Made by a program: the position numbers and the translations under genes. Below, piece by piece: positions 1 through 6,946 of a stretch of 6,946 nucleotides of DNA. The stretch comes from Hyphomicrobiales bacterium (GTDB lineage: Bacteria; Pseudomonadota; Alphaproteobacteria; Rhizobiales; Aestuariivirgaceae), in the NCBI GenBank assembly GCA_023266715.1, contig JAHFPK010000145.1, positions 1 through 6,946 of the forward strand. Reading direction: 5' to 3'. The notes below the pieces were generated by a model. That model was not told the origin of the DNA. It saw nothing but the letters and a program-made list of their open reading frames with translations, and searched no databases. How positions within the stretch are numbered: position 1 is the first letter of the stretch; each line of letters opens with the position of its first letter.

Positions 1-1153
1 CCAACCACAAAATTATCAATCCCAGCAACGTAGAGACAATCGACCCGGCAATGACACCAACGCGCACCGCATCGATTTGAGTGGGGCCGTCAAACGTGAG
101 CGTTCCAATAAACAGGCTCATGGTGAAGCCAATTCCTGCGAGGCAGCCGACACCAATCATGTGAGCCCATGTTGCGCGCTCGGGCAATTTTGCAAAACCC
201 AGCGACACGCAAGCGGTTACAGCCAAGAGAATGCCCAATGGTTTTCCAAGCACGAGACCCGCCGCAATGCCAAGAGGCAGGGGAGACGTGAGTGAGTCCA
301 TTGACAATCCAGCCAGCGGAATGCCTGCGTTGGCAAAGGCAAAGAGCGGCAGGATAAGAAACTTCACATAAGGATGCAGGCCTTCTTCCAGCGCATGGAT
401 GAAGCTTGATCCATTCCTGCGCAAGAGCGGGATTGTTATTGCCAGGGCAACGCCGGCAAGCGTGGCATGCACCCCGGATTTCAACACAAACACCCACATG
501 GCAAAGCCGAGGAAAATATAGGGCGCAGTTCGGTCGATGCGCAGACGATTGAGAATAACCAGCCCGGCAAACGCAAGGCCCGCCAGTCCCAACCCAATCA
601 GAGAAAGATCAGATGTATAGAAAACAGCGATGATGATAATGGCACCGAGATCATCAAGCGTGGCCAAAGTGAGCAGAAAAACTTTGAGCGACAACGGCAC
701 GCGCGTGCCGATAAGCGCAAGTGCCCCCAGCGCGAATGCAATATCCGTGGCTGCAGGAATGGCCCAGCCGCCGATGGAGGATGTTCCCCAATTGAAGTAC
801 GCATAGATCAAGGCGGGCATAAGCATGCCGCCAAGCGCGGCCATGGCAGGAAGGGTAATCTGCTCGCGCGAAGAAAGATTCCCCTGCAGCATCTCACGCT
901 TGATTTCAAGTCCAACGAGAAAAAAGAAAATGGCCATGAGGCCATCATTGATCCAGTGGATGAGAGTTTTGTCGAGACCAATGGAACCTATATGCACGGA
1001 AACGGGAAGGGCCAGGAAATTTTCGTAATCATCGGCATAGCCAATATTGGTGACCACAAGCGCTGCTGCAGCCGCAACCACAAGGATGAGCCCGGCAGTC
1101 GCTTCGTGATTGATGAAGCGCAGCAGGGCTGACTGGTCATTGTGTCCACTCAT
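1..1153 (-). CDS. nhaA: NhaA-family Na+/H+ antiporter (3' end cut by the window edge)
   Basis: Inner-membrane antiporter that exports Na+ (or Li+) in exchange for H+, giving sodium and alkaline-pH tolerance. Reading from ATG at 1153, 384 codons are open to the window edge with no stop; E. coli NhaA has 388 residues, so only a short tail is missing. Residues that can be matched to E. coli NhaA are all present: Asp137 in WAIPAATDIAFALG (E. coli D133), the ion-binding pair Asp167-Asp168 in TLDDLGAIIIIA (D163/D164), His229 in LKSGVHATLAG (H225) and Lys304 in LGKPLGI (K300). The cytoplasmic-funnel acidic residues Asp70, Glu83, Glu87 and Glu256 are also kept, so pH-regulated activity is plausible. 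The rest is hydrophobic helices typical of the 12-segment fold. The start codon directly follows the nhaD stop (TAGATG), so no separate promoter is expected and expression probably depends on nhaD translation. The family assignment is firm; ion preference is inferred. Confidence 0.96.
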   Translation of the reverse strand, partial: MSGHNDQSALLRFINHEATAGLILVVAAAAALVVTNIGYADDYENFLALPVSVHIGSIGLDKTLIHWINDGLMAIFFFLVGLEIKREMLQGNLSSREQITLPAMAALGGMLMPALIYAYFNWGTSSIGGWAIPAATDIAFALGALALIGTRVPLSLKVFLLTLATLDDLGAIIIIAVFYTSDLSLIGLGLAGLAFAGLVILNRLRIDRTAPYIFLGFAMWVFVLKSGVHATLAGVALAITIPLLRRNGSSFIHALEEGLHPYVKFLILPLFAFANAGIPLAGLSMDSLTSPLPLGIAAGLVLGKPLGILLAVTACVSLGFAKLPERATWAHMIGVGCLAGIGFTMSLFIGTLTFDGPTQIDAVRVGVIAGSIVSTLLGLIILWL

Positions 1154-2452
1154 CTAGAACAGGCTTGCGTTGATGAAAATGTGAGTAAGAAGACTTGCGA
1201 TGTATCCCAGTGCAATTGCCCAACTCCACCTCAAGTGGCTGAAGAAGGTGTAGTGCCCTCGCGCTTGCCCCATGAGGGCAACACCTGCTGCAGAACCGAT
1301 GGAGAGCAGGCTGCCGCCCACACCCGCCGTGAGCGTGACCAGCAGCCATTGGCCATCGCTCATCGCTGGATTCATGGTGAGCACCGCAAACATGAGGGGA
1401 ATGTTGTCGACAATGGCCGAAAAAACGCCGATGGCGATATTTGCTGTCGTGGCTCCGAGATCCACATATAGAAATTGGCTGGTCATGGCGAGATAACCCA
1501 ACACACCAAGGCCGCCCACGGCAAATATGATGCCGAAGAAGAACAGCAATGTATCCCATTCAACGCGCTCAATTTGCTTGAAGGAATTGAGCACCATGTC
1601 GCCATCCCCGAGGCGCGCTCCCTTGCGCTGCAGGAAATAGGACCAGATTTGCAGATAGCCCAAGCCCAGCATCATGCCCATGGCGGGCGGCAGATGCAGG
1701 AAATTGCGAAAGGCAACGGCAGTGACAATGGTGAGCGCGAAGAGAACAATGACGCCATTGGCACCGGGTTTGGCGCGAATTGTTTCAGAGGTTGCCTCAG
1801 GCGTTGTCTTGGGAATGCCAAACTGCATGATAAGGGCAGGCACCAGCCAATTGATCAGCGAAGGCGTGAACAGGTCAAAGAATTCAAAGAATGTCAGTTT
1901 GGCCTTTTGCCAGACCATCAGTGTGGTGATGTCGCCGAAAGGCGAGAACGCCCCACCTGCGTTTGCAGCCACGACAATACTGATGCATGAGACGGTAACA
2001 AAGCGCGGCGACTTGGCGCCGATCGCCAGAATCACGGCCCCCATGATCAGTGCCGTCGTCAGATTGTCGAGAACACTGGAGAGAAAAAACGCGACAATTC
2101 CCGTGAGCCAGAACAGCGAACGATAGGACAGGTTTCTCTGCGTGAGCTTCACCCGCAGGACATCAAACACGCGCCGCTCTTCCATGGTGTTCACATAGGT
2201 GATGGCGACAAGCAGGAACAGGAACAGCTCGCCGTATTCCATGATAACGTGTTGGGCAGCTGCTTCTGCCTTGTCTCCCAGGCCAGCTGCCGCATAGGCC
2301 ATGCCGATGAGGGCCCAGATCAAACCCGCTGCCATCAGCACCGGTTTTGATTTCCGCATCTTGGTGGTTTCTTCGAGGATGACCAGAAGATAGGCGGCCA
2401 CGAAAATTGCCAGCGAGAGATAGCCAAACCAGCTGCGGGTGAGATCAAGCAT
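1154..2452 (-). CDS. nhaD: NhaD-family Na+/H+ antiporter
   Basis: Integral inner-membrane Na+(Li+)/H+ antiporter of the NhaD family in the ion transporter superfamily, unrelated in sequence to NhaA. The product has 432 residues. The two half-repeats each carry an Asp-Asn helix-break motif: SSVLDNLTTALIM at about 125-137 and SAIVDNIPLMFAVL at about 345-358. Each is followed by a Gly/Ser-rich re-entrant segment: AANAGGAFSPFGDITT at about 162-177 and AGVGGSLLSIGSAAG at about 376-390. Most of the remainder is hydrophobic helices, with a short polar loop near 214-231. Some NhaD proteins, such as those of Vibrio, are somewhat longer at the N terminus. The ATG start overlaps the end of the upstream ABC-F gene by 8 bp (ATGCTTGA), and no strong Shine-Dalgarno is visible, which suggests translational coupling. 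The stop codon TAG is immediately followed by the nhaA ATG. A neighbouring Na+/H+ antiporter of another family supports the role. Direction of transport and cation selectivity are known for the family, not shown here. Confidence 0.94.
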   Translation of the reverse strand: MLDLTRSWFGYLSLAIFVAAYLLVILEETTKMRKSKPVLMAAGLIWALIGMAYAAAGLGDKAEAAAQHVIMEYGELFLFLLVAITYVNTMEERRVFDVLRVKLTQRNLSYRSLFWLTGIVAFFLSSVLDNLTTALIMGAVILAIGAKSPRFVTVSCISIVVAANAGGAFSPFGDITTLMVWQKAKLTFFEFFDLFTPSLINWLVPALIMQFGIPKTTPEATSETIRAKPGANGVIVLFALTIVTAVAFRNFLHLPPAMGMMLGLGYLQIWSYFLQRKGARLGDGDMVLNSFKQIERVEWDTLLFFFGIIFAVGGLGVLGYLAMTSQFLYVDLGATTANIAIGVFSAIVDNIPLMFAVLTMNPAMSDGQWLLVTLTAGVGGSLLSIGSAAGVALMGQARGHYTFFSHLRWSWAIALGYIASLLTHIFINASLF

Positions 2453-4298
2453 TCAGGGTGCTTTCATGCAGTTCGAGCCAGTGGGTTTCTTCGCGTTCAA
2501 GTTCGGATTCAAATTTGCTCTTGAGCCGGGCGAAATCCGCCGCCTTCTTGGGTTCCTGCGCATAGATCGTATGATCGGCGAGCGCCTGCTCAAGCAGGAT
2601 GATCTTGTCCTTGATCTTCAACATCTTAAGATCAAGTTCTTGAATCTTTTTCTTGACGACCGGGGTCATTAGCTTTTTCGGCGGCTTGATCACAGGGGTA
2701 AAGTTAGCGGCGCGCTCTGCTTTCTTGGGCGCCGAAGCACGCCCCAGCACGATATCCGTATATTCATCCATGTCACCATCAAATGGCTTCACTGTTCCAT
2801 CCCGTACAAGCCATAACGAGTCCGCACAGGTTTCAATGATGTGCCGGTCATGGCTGATGAGAATGACTGCCCCTTCATAATCATTGATCGCCATGATCAA
2901 CGCCTCGCGGCTGTCCACATCGAGATGGTTGGTGGGTTCATCGAGAATAAGAATATGCGGGCCATGGAAGGTGGCTAGCATAAAGAGCAAGCGCGCCTTC
3001 TCGCCTCCTGAAAGTGTCGAACATTTTGAATCGGCCAAGGCCGCACCAAAACCCGCCGCACCAATTTTGGCGCGCCGTTGTGAAACTGTCGCATCGGGCA
3101 TCAACGCAGAAATATATTCGTAAGGCGAGAGGTCTTCCGACAGTTCGTCCAATTGATGCTGGGCAAAATAGCCCATGGTGATGCGCGGCGGATGGCGCAT
3201 TTCGCCGCTCATCACCTGGAGCTTGCCGCAAAGCAATTTTGCAAAGGTTGATTTGCCATTGCCGTTGGAGCCCAGAAGCGCAACCCGGTCGTCGGGGTCA
3301 AGGCGAAGCGTGATATTCTTTAGAACCGCCTTGTCACCATAGCCAACTGAGGCCTTTTCCCAGCGCACCAGTGGCGGTGCAATGGCCCGTTCCGGATTTG
3401 GAAACAGAAAAGGCGCCACGCGGTTTTCAACCACATCGGCAATGGGCTGCAATTTTGCCAGGGCCTTCAGGCGGCTCTGCGCCTGCCGCGCCTTGGACGC
3501 CTTGTAGCGGAAGCGGTCCACATAGGCCTGCATGTGGTCGCGCTGGTCTTCCTGCTTCTTCTTCATCTTCAGGGTGAGCGCCTGCTTCTCGCGGCGCTGG
3601 CGCTCGAAATTGTCATAGTTGCCCACATAGATCGTGAGCTTGCCCTGATCCAGATGCAGAATGGAATCAACCGCTTCATTCAAAAGATCGCGGTCATGGC
3701 TCACCAGCAGAATGGTGTGCGGATAATCGCGGATGTAACTCTTGAGCCAGATCGTGCCTTCGAGATCAAGATAGTTAGTGGGCTCGTCGAGAAGCAGAAC
3801 ATCGGGCGCACCAAAGAGTGCTGCAGCCAAAGCCACCCGCATGCGCCAGCCGCCGGAAAGCGCCGAGCAGGGGCCATTCTGCGCCTCCTCGCTAAAGCCA
3901 AGGCCCGCCAGAATGATGGCCGCCCGCGCCGGGGCTGAATGGGCATCAATATCGGCGAGCCGGATCTGAATTTCCGCAATGCGGTGCGGGTCCGTGGCCG
4001 TCTCAGCTTCCGCGAGCAGGGCTTCCCGCTCCTTGTCGCCCGCCATAACCGTATCAAGAAGGCTTTCGGAACCCCCCGGCGCTTCCTGAGCCACCGTCCC
4101 TATGCGGGCATTTTTGGGCACGCTAGCCGAACCGGCTTCAGAGATGAGATCGCCGAGAATAAGCTTCAAAAGCGTGGATTTACCCGTGCCATTGCGCCCG
4201 ACGAGGCCAACCTTGTGGCCATCCGGCAGGGAGGCCGAAGCCCCCTCAAGAAGCAGCCTTCCGCCGATTCGATAGGTGAGATTGTTGATTTGTAACAT
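2445..4298 (-). CDS. yheS: ABC-F family ATPase, YheS-like (duplicated ABC cassette, no membrane domain)
   Basis: Soluble tandem-cassette ATPase of the ABC-F class, whose members act on ribosomes rather than transporting substrates. Taking ATG at 4298 gives 617 residues, close to E. coli YheS (637). Cassette 1: Walker A GRNGTGKST 34-42, signature LSGGW 147-151, Walker B LLLDEP 168-173, switch His201. An insertion at about 88-130 fits the 'arm'. The basic interdomain linker spans about 232-300 and is rich in Lys, Arg and Gln, as expected for the tRNA-contacting region. Cassette 2: Walker A GSNGNGKST 343-351, LSGGEK 429-434, ILDEP 451-455, His483. A Lys/Glu-rich coiled coil closes the protein (about 545-615). 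Both catalytic Glu residues (172, 454) are intact, so both sites should hydrolyse ATP. Similarity to YheS runs over the whole length, including YFAQHQL and the PFDGD segment. A GTG at 4340 would add 14 residues, but the family normally begins at this MLQI-type start. The gene heads the unit with nhaD and nhaA. Specific ribosomal role is unknown. Confidence 0.93.
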   Translation of the reverse strand: MLQINNLTYRIGGRLLLEGASASLPDGHKVGLVGRNGTGKSTLLKLILGDLISEAGSASVPKNARIGTVAQEAPGGSESLLDTVMAGDKEREALLAEAETATDPHRIAEIQIRLADIDAHSAPARAAIILAGLGFSEEAQNGPCSALSGGWRMRVALAAALFGAPDVLLLDEPTNYLDLEGTIWLKSYIRDYPHTILLVSHDRDLLNEAVDSILHLDQGKLTIYVGNYDNFERQRREKQALTLKMKKKQEDQRDHMQAYVDRFRYKASKARQAQSRLKALAKLQPIADVVENRVAPFLFPNPERAIAPPLVRWEKASVGYGDKAVLKNITLRLDPDDRVALLGSNGNGKSTFAKLLCGKLQVMSGEMRHPPRITMGYFAQHQLDELSEDLSPYEYISALMPDATVSQRRAKIGAAGFGAALADSKCSTLSGGEKARLLFMLATFHGPHILILDEPTNHLDVDSREALIMAINDYEGAVILISHDRHIIETCADSLWLVRDGTVKPFDGDMDEYTDIVLGRASAPKKAERAANFTPVIKPPKKLMTPVVKKKIQELDLKMLKIKDKIILLEQALADHTIYAQEPKKAADFARLKSKFESELEREETHWLELHESTLNA

Positions 4299-4349
4299 GG
4301 AGCGGCGTTCTAGCGGGAGAAAGCGGATGGGGGAACCCACAATATCACA

Positions 4350-4379
4350 TTGACAGGACTAATGTTGCGCTGCACAAAT
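4350..4379 (+). promoter_or_regulatory. Candidate sigma-70-type promoter for ppc
   Basis: A perfect -35 consensus TTGACA lies at 4350-4355. At a spacing of 17 to 18 bp the best -10 is weak (CACAAA at 4373-4378 or ACAAAT at 4374-4379). Transcription would begin around 4385, leaving a leader of roughly 25-40 bases before the proposed ppc start. Position and orientation fit, but the poor -10 keeps this tentative. Confidence 0.35.
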
Positions 4380-4388
4380 TGCCAGCGC
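4367..4388. promoter_or_regulatory. Small inverted repeat overlapping the ppc promoter candidate
   Basis: Perfect 6-bp arms GCGCTG (4367-4372) and CAGCGC (4383-4388) flank a 10-bp AT-richer centre that contains the proposed -10. A second, overlapping imperfect palindrome, TTGCGCTGCACAA, lies at 4365-4377. Either could be an operator. Short GC-rich arms like these also occur by chance, so this is only a candidate site. Confidence 0.2.
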
Positions 4389-4391
4389 GGC

Positions 4392-4399
4392 GTGAGGTG
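4392..4399 (+). promoter_or_regulatory. Likely ribosome binding site for ppc
   Basis: The purine-rich stretch GTGAGGTG contains GAGG at 4394-4397 and lies 10 bases before the ATG at 4410, slightly long for a Shine-Dalgarno but usable. The alternative ATG at 4425 has only GGGAACGGG upstream, a weaker match. This favours the 4410 start but does not settle it. Confidence 0.35.
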
Positions 4400-4409
4400 C
4401 GCCACTCAA

Positions 4410-6946
4410 ATGGGAACGGGCAAGATGGATAAGCCAGTGCGGGCTATCGCTGAAGACGGCGCCTATATCGATGAGATTACCGTCATGCTGCGCGATCTCC
4501 TGCGTCAGATCATCCGCTTGCGCGAACCCTCCGTCCTAAGTGTTATCGACGAGCCGGAAGAGGCCGCTGGCATCCCCCCCCATCTCATTGAACATGCCTT
4601 GCAGGCCATCGGCATCTGGCTGCAGCTCCTCAACATTGCCGAGGAAAATGCCGCCATCCGCAATCGCCGTGAATTTGAAAAGCAGGGCGGGCCGGATGTT
4701 GTAACGGGTTCGCTGTCCCACGCCTTCTCGCAGATTGCGGCTTTCGGCGTGGCCCCCGAAAACGTTCAGAAGGCATTGGACACGATTGATGTTCAACCCA
4801 CCATCACGGCGCATCCTACGGAAGCCAAGCGCGTAACGGTTCTGGAGATTCACCGCCGCATCTATTTGAAGCTCTATGAACTGGAGAGCCCGCGCTGGAC
4901 GCCCCGCGAACGCAAGGCTCTGGTTGATCTCCTGCGCAATGAAATCGATCTGCTCTGGATGACCGGCGAAATCAGGATTGAAAAGCCAACCGTTGAATCG
5001 GAAATTTCCTGGGGCCTGCATTTTTTCCGTGAAGCCCTGTTTGATCGCACCGCCTCGCTGTGTGATCTTATGGAATCTGCCCTGCAGCGGCATTATCCGG
5101 AATTGCCGAGCCGCGTGCGCCCGCCCTTGAAATTTTCTTCATGGATTGGCGGCGACCGGGACGGCAATCCCTTTGTAACCGTTGCAACGACGCGCAATGC
5201 CTTGATGGAAAATCGCAAAGCCGCAGTTGAGCGGCTTGAAAAACGCCTGGCGGATTTGATCCAGCTCATTTCGCTCAGCGGCAATGAAGTAAACTTTCCA
5301 GCGGATTTTACCGAGAGGCTGGCGCTGCAATTGGAAGCCTGCGGGCAAGGCGAAATCTTAAGGCAGCGTAACCCGCAGGAACTCTTCCGTCAGCTCTTCA
5401 GTGCACTTCGGATTCGCCTGAAGGAGATGCCGGGTGCAAAGCCCTTTCGCAATATCGGTGAATTCGTTGCCGAACTCGCTGCCGCTGAGCGCGCCCTTGT
5501 TGATATGAAAGCCGTGAGTATCGCCGCAACACTTGTTCGCCCAGCGCGCTGGGAAGCCGAAATATTTGGTTTCCGTACCGTAAGCCTCGACGTTCGCCAG
5601 AACACAACGGTGATCAACCGGGTGCTGCAGGAAATTTGGCACAAGATGAATCCGGTCGCCAAGGAAGCCGTCCCCAAGGAGGGTAGTCCGGAATGGACCA
5701 CCTGGATAATGGACGAACTCAACAAGCCATTGGGTTTCCTGCCCAATTTCTTCGGTATTTCCGAAGAAACGCGTGAATTGCTTGATCTCCTCTATCTCAT
5801 CCGCGAAACCCTTGACGGGCCCGACCCGCAGTCCATCGGCACCCTCATTCTCTCGATGACCCGTTCCGCTGCCGATGTGCTGGGGCTTTACCTGCTGGCG
5901 AAATACTGCGGTCTCTTCAGTGACGATACCAGCAGTGAAAGCTGCAGGCTTCGCATTGTGCCGCTCTTTGAAACCATTGATGACTTGCGCGCCGGCCCTG
6001 CCATCATGAAAGAACTCCTGGCCACCGAGGTGGTGAAAAAGTCCGTTGCCGACAATGGCGGGCGTCAGGAAATCATGCTGGGCTATTCCGACAGCAACAA
6101 GGATGGCGGATTCTTCTGCGCAAGTTTTGAACTCTTTGAAGCTCAGCGGCGGCTCATCCGCGTGGGCAGGCAGGCAGGCGTAGACATCAGCTTCTTCCAT
6201 GGCCGCGGTGGTTCGGTGAGCCGCGGTGGCGCGCCAACGGGCAGGGCCATCGCCGCCCAGCCGGCAGGCACCATCAACGGCCACATGCGCGTGACCGAGC
6301 AGGGTGAAGTCGTATCTTCAAAATTTGCCAACCGCGGCACTGCGCTGAACAATCTGGAAGTGCTGACTTCAAGCGTTCTGGTTCACACCCTGAAGTCCGG
6401 TGAGGAACCGGAGTTGCGTATCAACCCAGAGCACCAAAAAGCGGTTGAGGAAATCGCCAGCCTGTCGTTCAAGGCTTATCGGCGCTTGGCCGAGGACAAG
6501 GCCCTGCTCACCTATTTTCATGCCGCAAGCCCGGTTGAGGAACTGGCGCTCTTGAAGTTGGGTTCCCGTCCGGCCCGCCGTTTTGGGGCCAAAGGCATTG
6601 AGGACCTACGGGCCATTCCCTGGGTCTTTGCCTGGAGTCAGAATCGCCACTTGCTCACCGGCTGGTATGGCCTGGGCTATGCCCTTGATGACTTCCTGTC
6701 GGCCCGAGGTCCCCAGGGCCTCACCTTGTTACGTGACATGTTCAACAAGTCCCGCGGCTTCAGATTGGCCGTTGATGAAGTGGAGAAATCCCTGTTCCTG
6801 GCGGACATGCGCGTGGCTGAAAAATACGCCGAGCTTGTGCCGGACCGCATTGATGCCGAACGCATCTTTGCGGTCATCAGCCATGAACACCGCCGCACCA
6901 CCAGGGCCATTCTCGAGCTCACTGGCGAAAAGGTTCTTTGCGAACG
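4410..6946 (+). CDS. ppc: Phosphoenolpyruvate carboxylase (3' end cut by the window edge)
   Basis: Cytosolic enzyme that joins phosphoenolpyruvate and bicarbonate to give oxaloacetate and phosphate, refilling the TCA cycle. From ATG 4410, 845 codons are open to the edge; E. coli PPC has 883 residues, and alignment suggests about 60 residues are missing. The catalytic set is present: His135 in TITAHPTE (E. coli H138), SWIGGDRDGNPFVT, Arg396 in LDVRQ (R396), Glu521 in PLFETIDDL (metal ligand E506), Asp561 and Lys564 in GYSDSNKDGG (D543, K546), His597, Arg599 and Arg605 in FHGRGGSVSRGGAP (H579, R581, R587), and Arg734 in LRAIPW (R713). An active enzyme is therefore expected. One oddity: Leu797 aligns with E. 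coli Lys773, an aspartate-inhibitor contact. The other two effector residues are Arg605, which is kept, and those matching R832 and N881, which lie beyond the edge. The start is uncertain: ATG 4425 (MDKPVRAI) is an alternative, and an in-frame ATG at 4362 is unlikely because it lies within the putative promoter. Confidence 0.96.
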   Translation, partial: MGTGKMDKPVRAIAEDGAYIDEITVMLRDLLRQIIRLREPSVLSVIDEPEEAAGIPPHLIEHALQAIGIWLQLLNIAEENAAIRNRREFEKQGGPDVVTGSLSHAFSQIAAFGVAPENVQKALDTIDVQPTITAHPTEAKRVTVLEIHRRIYLKLYELESPRWTPRERKALVDLLRNEIDLLWMTGEIRIEKPTVESEISWGLHFFREALFDRTASLCDLMESALQRHYPELPSRVRPPLKFSSWIGGDRDGNPFVTVATTRNALMENRKAAVERLEKRLADLIQLISLSGNEVNFPADFTERLALQLEACGQGEILRQRNPQELFRQLFSALRIRLKEMPGAKPFRNIGEFVAELAAAERALVDMKAVSIAATLVRPARWEAEIFGFRTVSLDVRQNTTVINRVLQEIWHKMNPVAKEAVPKEGSPEWTTWIMDELNKPLGFLPNFFGISEETRELLDLLYLIRETLDGPDPQSIGTLILSMTRSAADVLGLYLLAKYCGLFSDDTSSESCRLRIVPLFETIDDLRAGPAIMKELLATEVVKKSVADNGGRQEIMLGYSDSNKDGGFFCASFELFEAQRRLIRVGRQAGVDISFFHGRGGSVSRGGAPTGRAIAAQPAGTINGHMRVTEQGEVVSSKFANRGTALNNLEVLTSSVLVHTLKSGEEPELRINPEHQKAVEEIASLSFKAYRRLAEDKALLTYFHAASPVEELALLKLGSRPARRFGAKGIEDLRAIPWVFAWSQNRHLLTGWYGLGYALDDFLSARGPQGLTLLRDMFNKSRGFRLAVDEVEKSLFLADMRVAEKYAELVPDRIDAERIFAVISHEHRRTTRAILELTGEKVLCE

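Larger units (their letters stand above)
4299..4409. promoter_or_regulatory. Divergent intergenic region between the ABC-F unit and ppc
   Basis: These 111 bp separate the start codons of two divergently transcribed genes and should hold both promoters. Facing ppc there is one good -35 hexamer. Facing the ABC-F gene I see no convincing -35/-10 pair; the best AT-rich candidate is TGTGATATT on the minus strand near 4343-4351, without a matching -35. No strong Shine-Dalgarno precedes the ABC-F ATG. No small ORF with coding character is apparent. Confidence 0.6.

Noticed and set aside
90..497. 135-codon minus-strand open frame
   Set aside because: It lies in a different frame from nhaA on the same strand; the Cys- and His-rich translation is a shadow of the NhaA reading frame.
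467..1132. 221-codon plus-strand open frame
   Set aside because: It is antisense to nhaA, whose minus-strand frame is continuous and matches NhaA throughout; the plus-strand translation is polar, low in hydrophobic order and resembles no family.
1150..1156. Possible frameshift or gene fusion between nhaD and nhaA
   Set aside because: The stop TAG and start ATG are adjacent, and each protein is complete at this junction and belongs to a different family, so this is normal operon packing.
1137..1559. 140-codon minus-strand frame spanning the nhaD-nhaA junction
   Set aside because: It is out of frame with both antiporters and composed of Cys/His/Arg-rich sequence typical of a shifted frame; there is no sign of a frameshift in either real gene.
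1475..1990. 171-codon plus-strand open frame
   Set aside because: It is antisense to nhaD, whose frame carries both Asp-Asn motifs; the translation has no recognisable features.
4536..5093. 185-codon minus-strand open frame
   Set aside because: It lies opposite the N-terminal part of ppc, including its HPTE motif region; no independent coding evidence.
5358..6284. 308-codon minus-strand open frame
   Set aside because: It is antisense to the most conserved part of ppc (active-site motifs on the plus strand). Long antisense frames are common opposite GC-rich, codon-biased genes; I see no family motif in it.

Overview
The window looks like ordinary chromosomal DNA from a Gram-negative bacterium, most likely an alphaproteobacterium. 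That placement is an inference from codon usage, moderately high G+C and the character of the proteins; there is no rRNA or tRNA to fix it. Coding density is very high. I see no mobile element, CRISPR array, RNA gene or phage remnant.

Two divergent transcription units share a 111-bp intergenic region (4299-4409). Leftward (minus strand) is a compact three-gene unit, in transcription order: a YheS-type ABC-F ATPase (4298 to 2445), an NhaD-type Na+/H+ antiporter (2452 to 1154), and an NhaA-type Na+/H+ antiporter (1153 to beyond the left edge). The first two genes overlap by 8 bp. The nhaD stop codon abuts the nhaA start codon with no base between (TAGATG), so translation of the three is probably coupled. 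Rightward (plus strand) is a phosphoenolpyruvate carboxylase gene, ppc, which starts near 4410 and runs off the right edge with 845 codons visible.

The leftward unit suggests a cell exposed to sodium or alkaline conditions. NhaD and NhaA belong to unrelated transporter families but perform the same exchange, Na+ out for H+ in. The ABC-F protein is a soluble ribosome-associated type of ATPase, not a transporter. The ppc product replenishes oxaloacetate and has no obvious functional tie to the antiporters beyond sharing the intergenic region.

The most interesting details are these. A leucine in PPC lies where E. coli PPC has Lys773, part of the aspartate inhibition site. Two antiporters of different families are joined end to start behind an ABC-F gene. 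A small dyad overlaps the best ppc promoter candidate. I found no convincing previously undescribed system.
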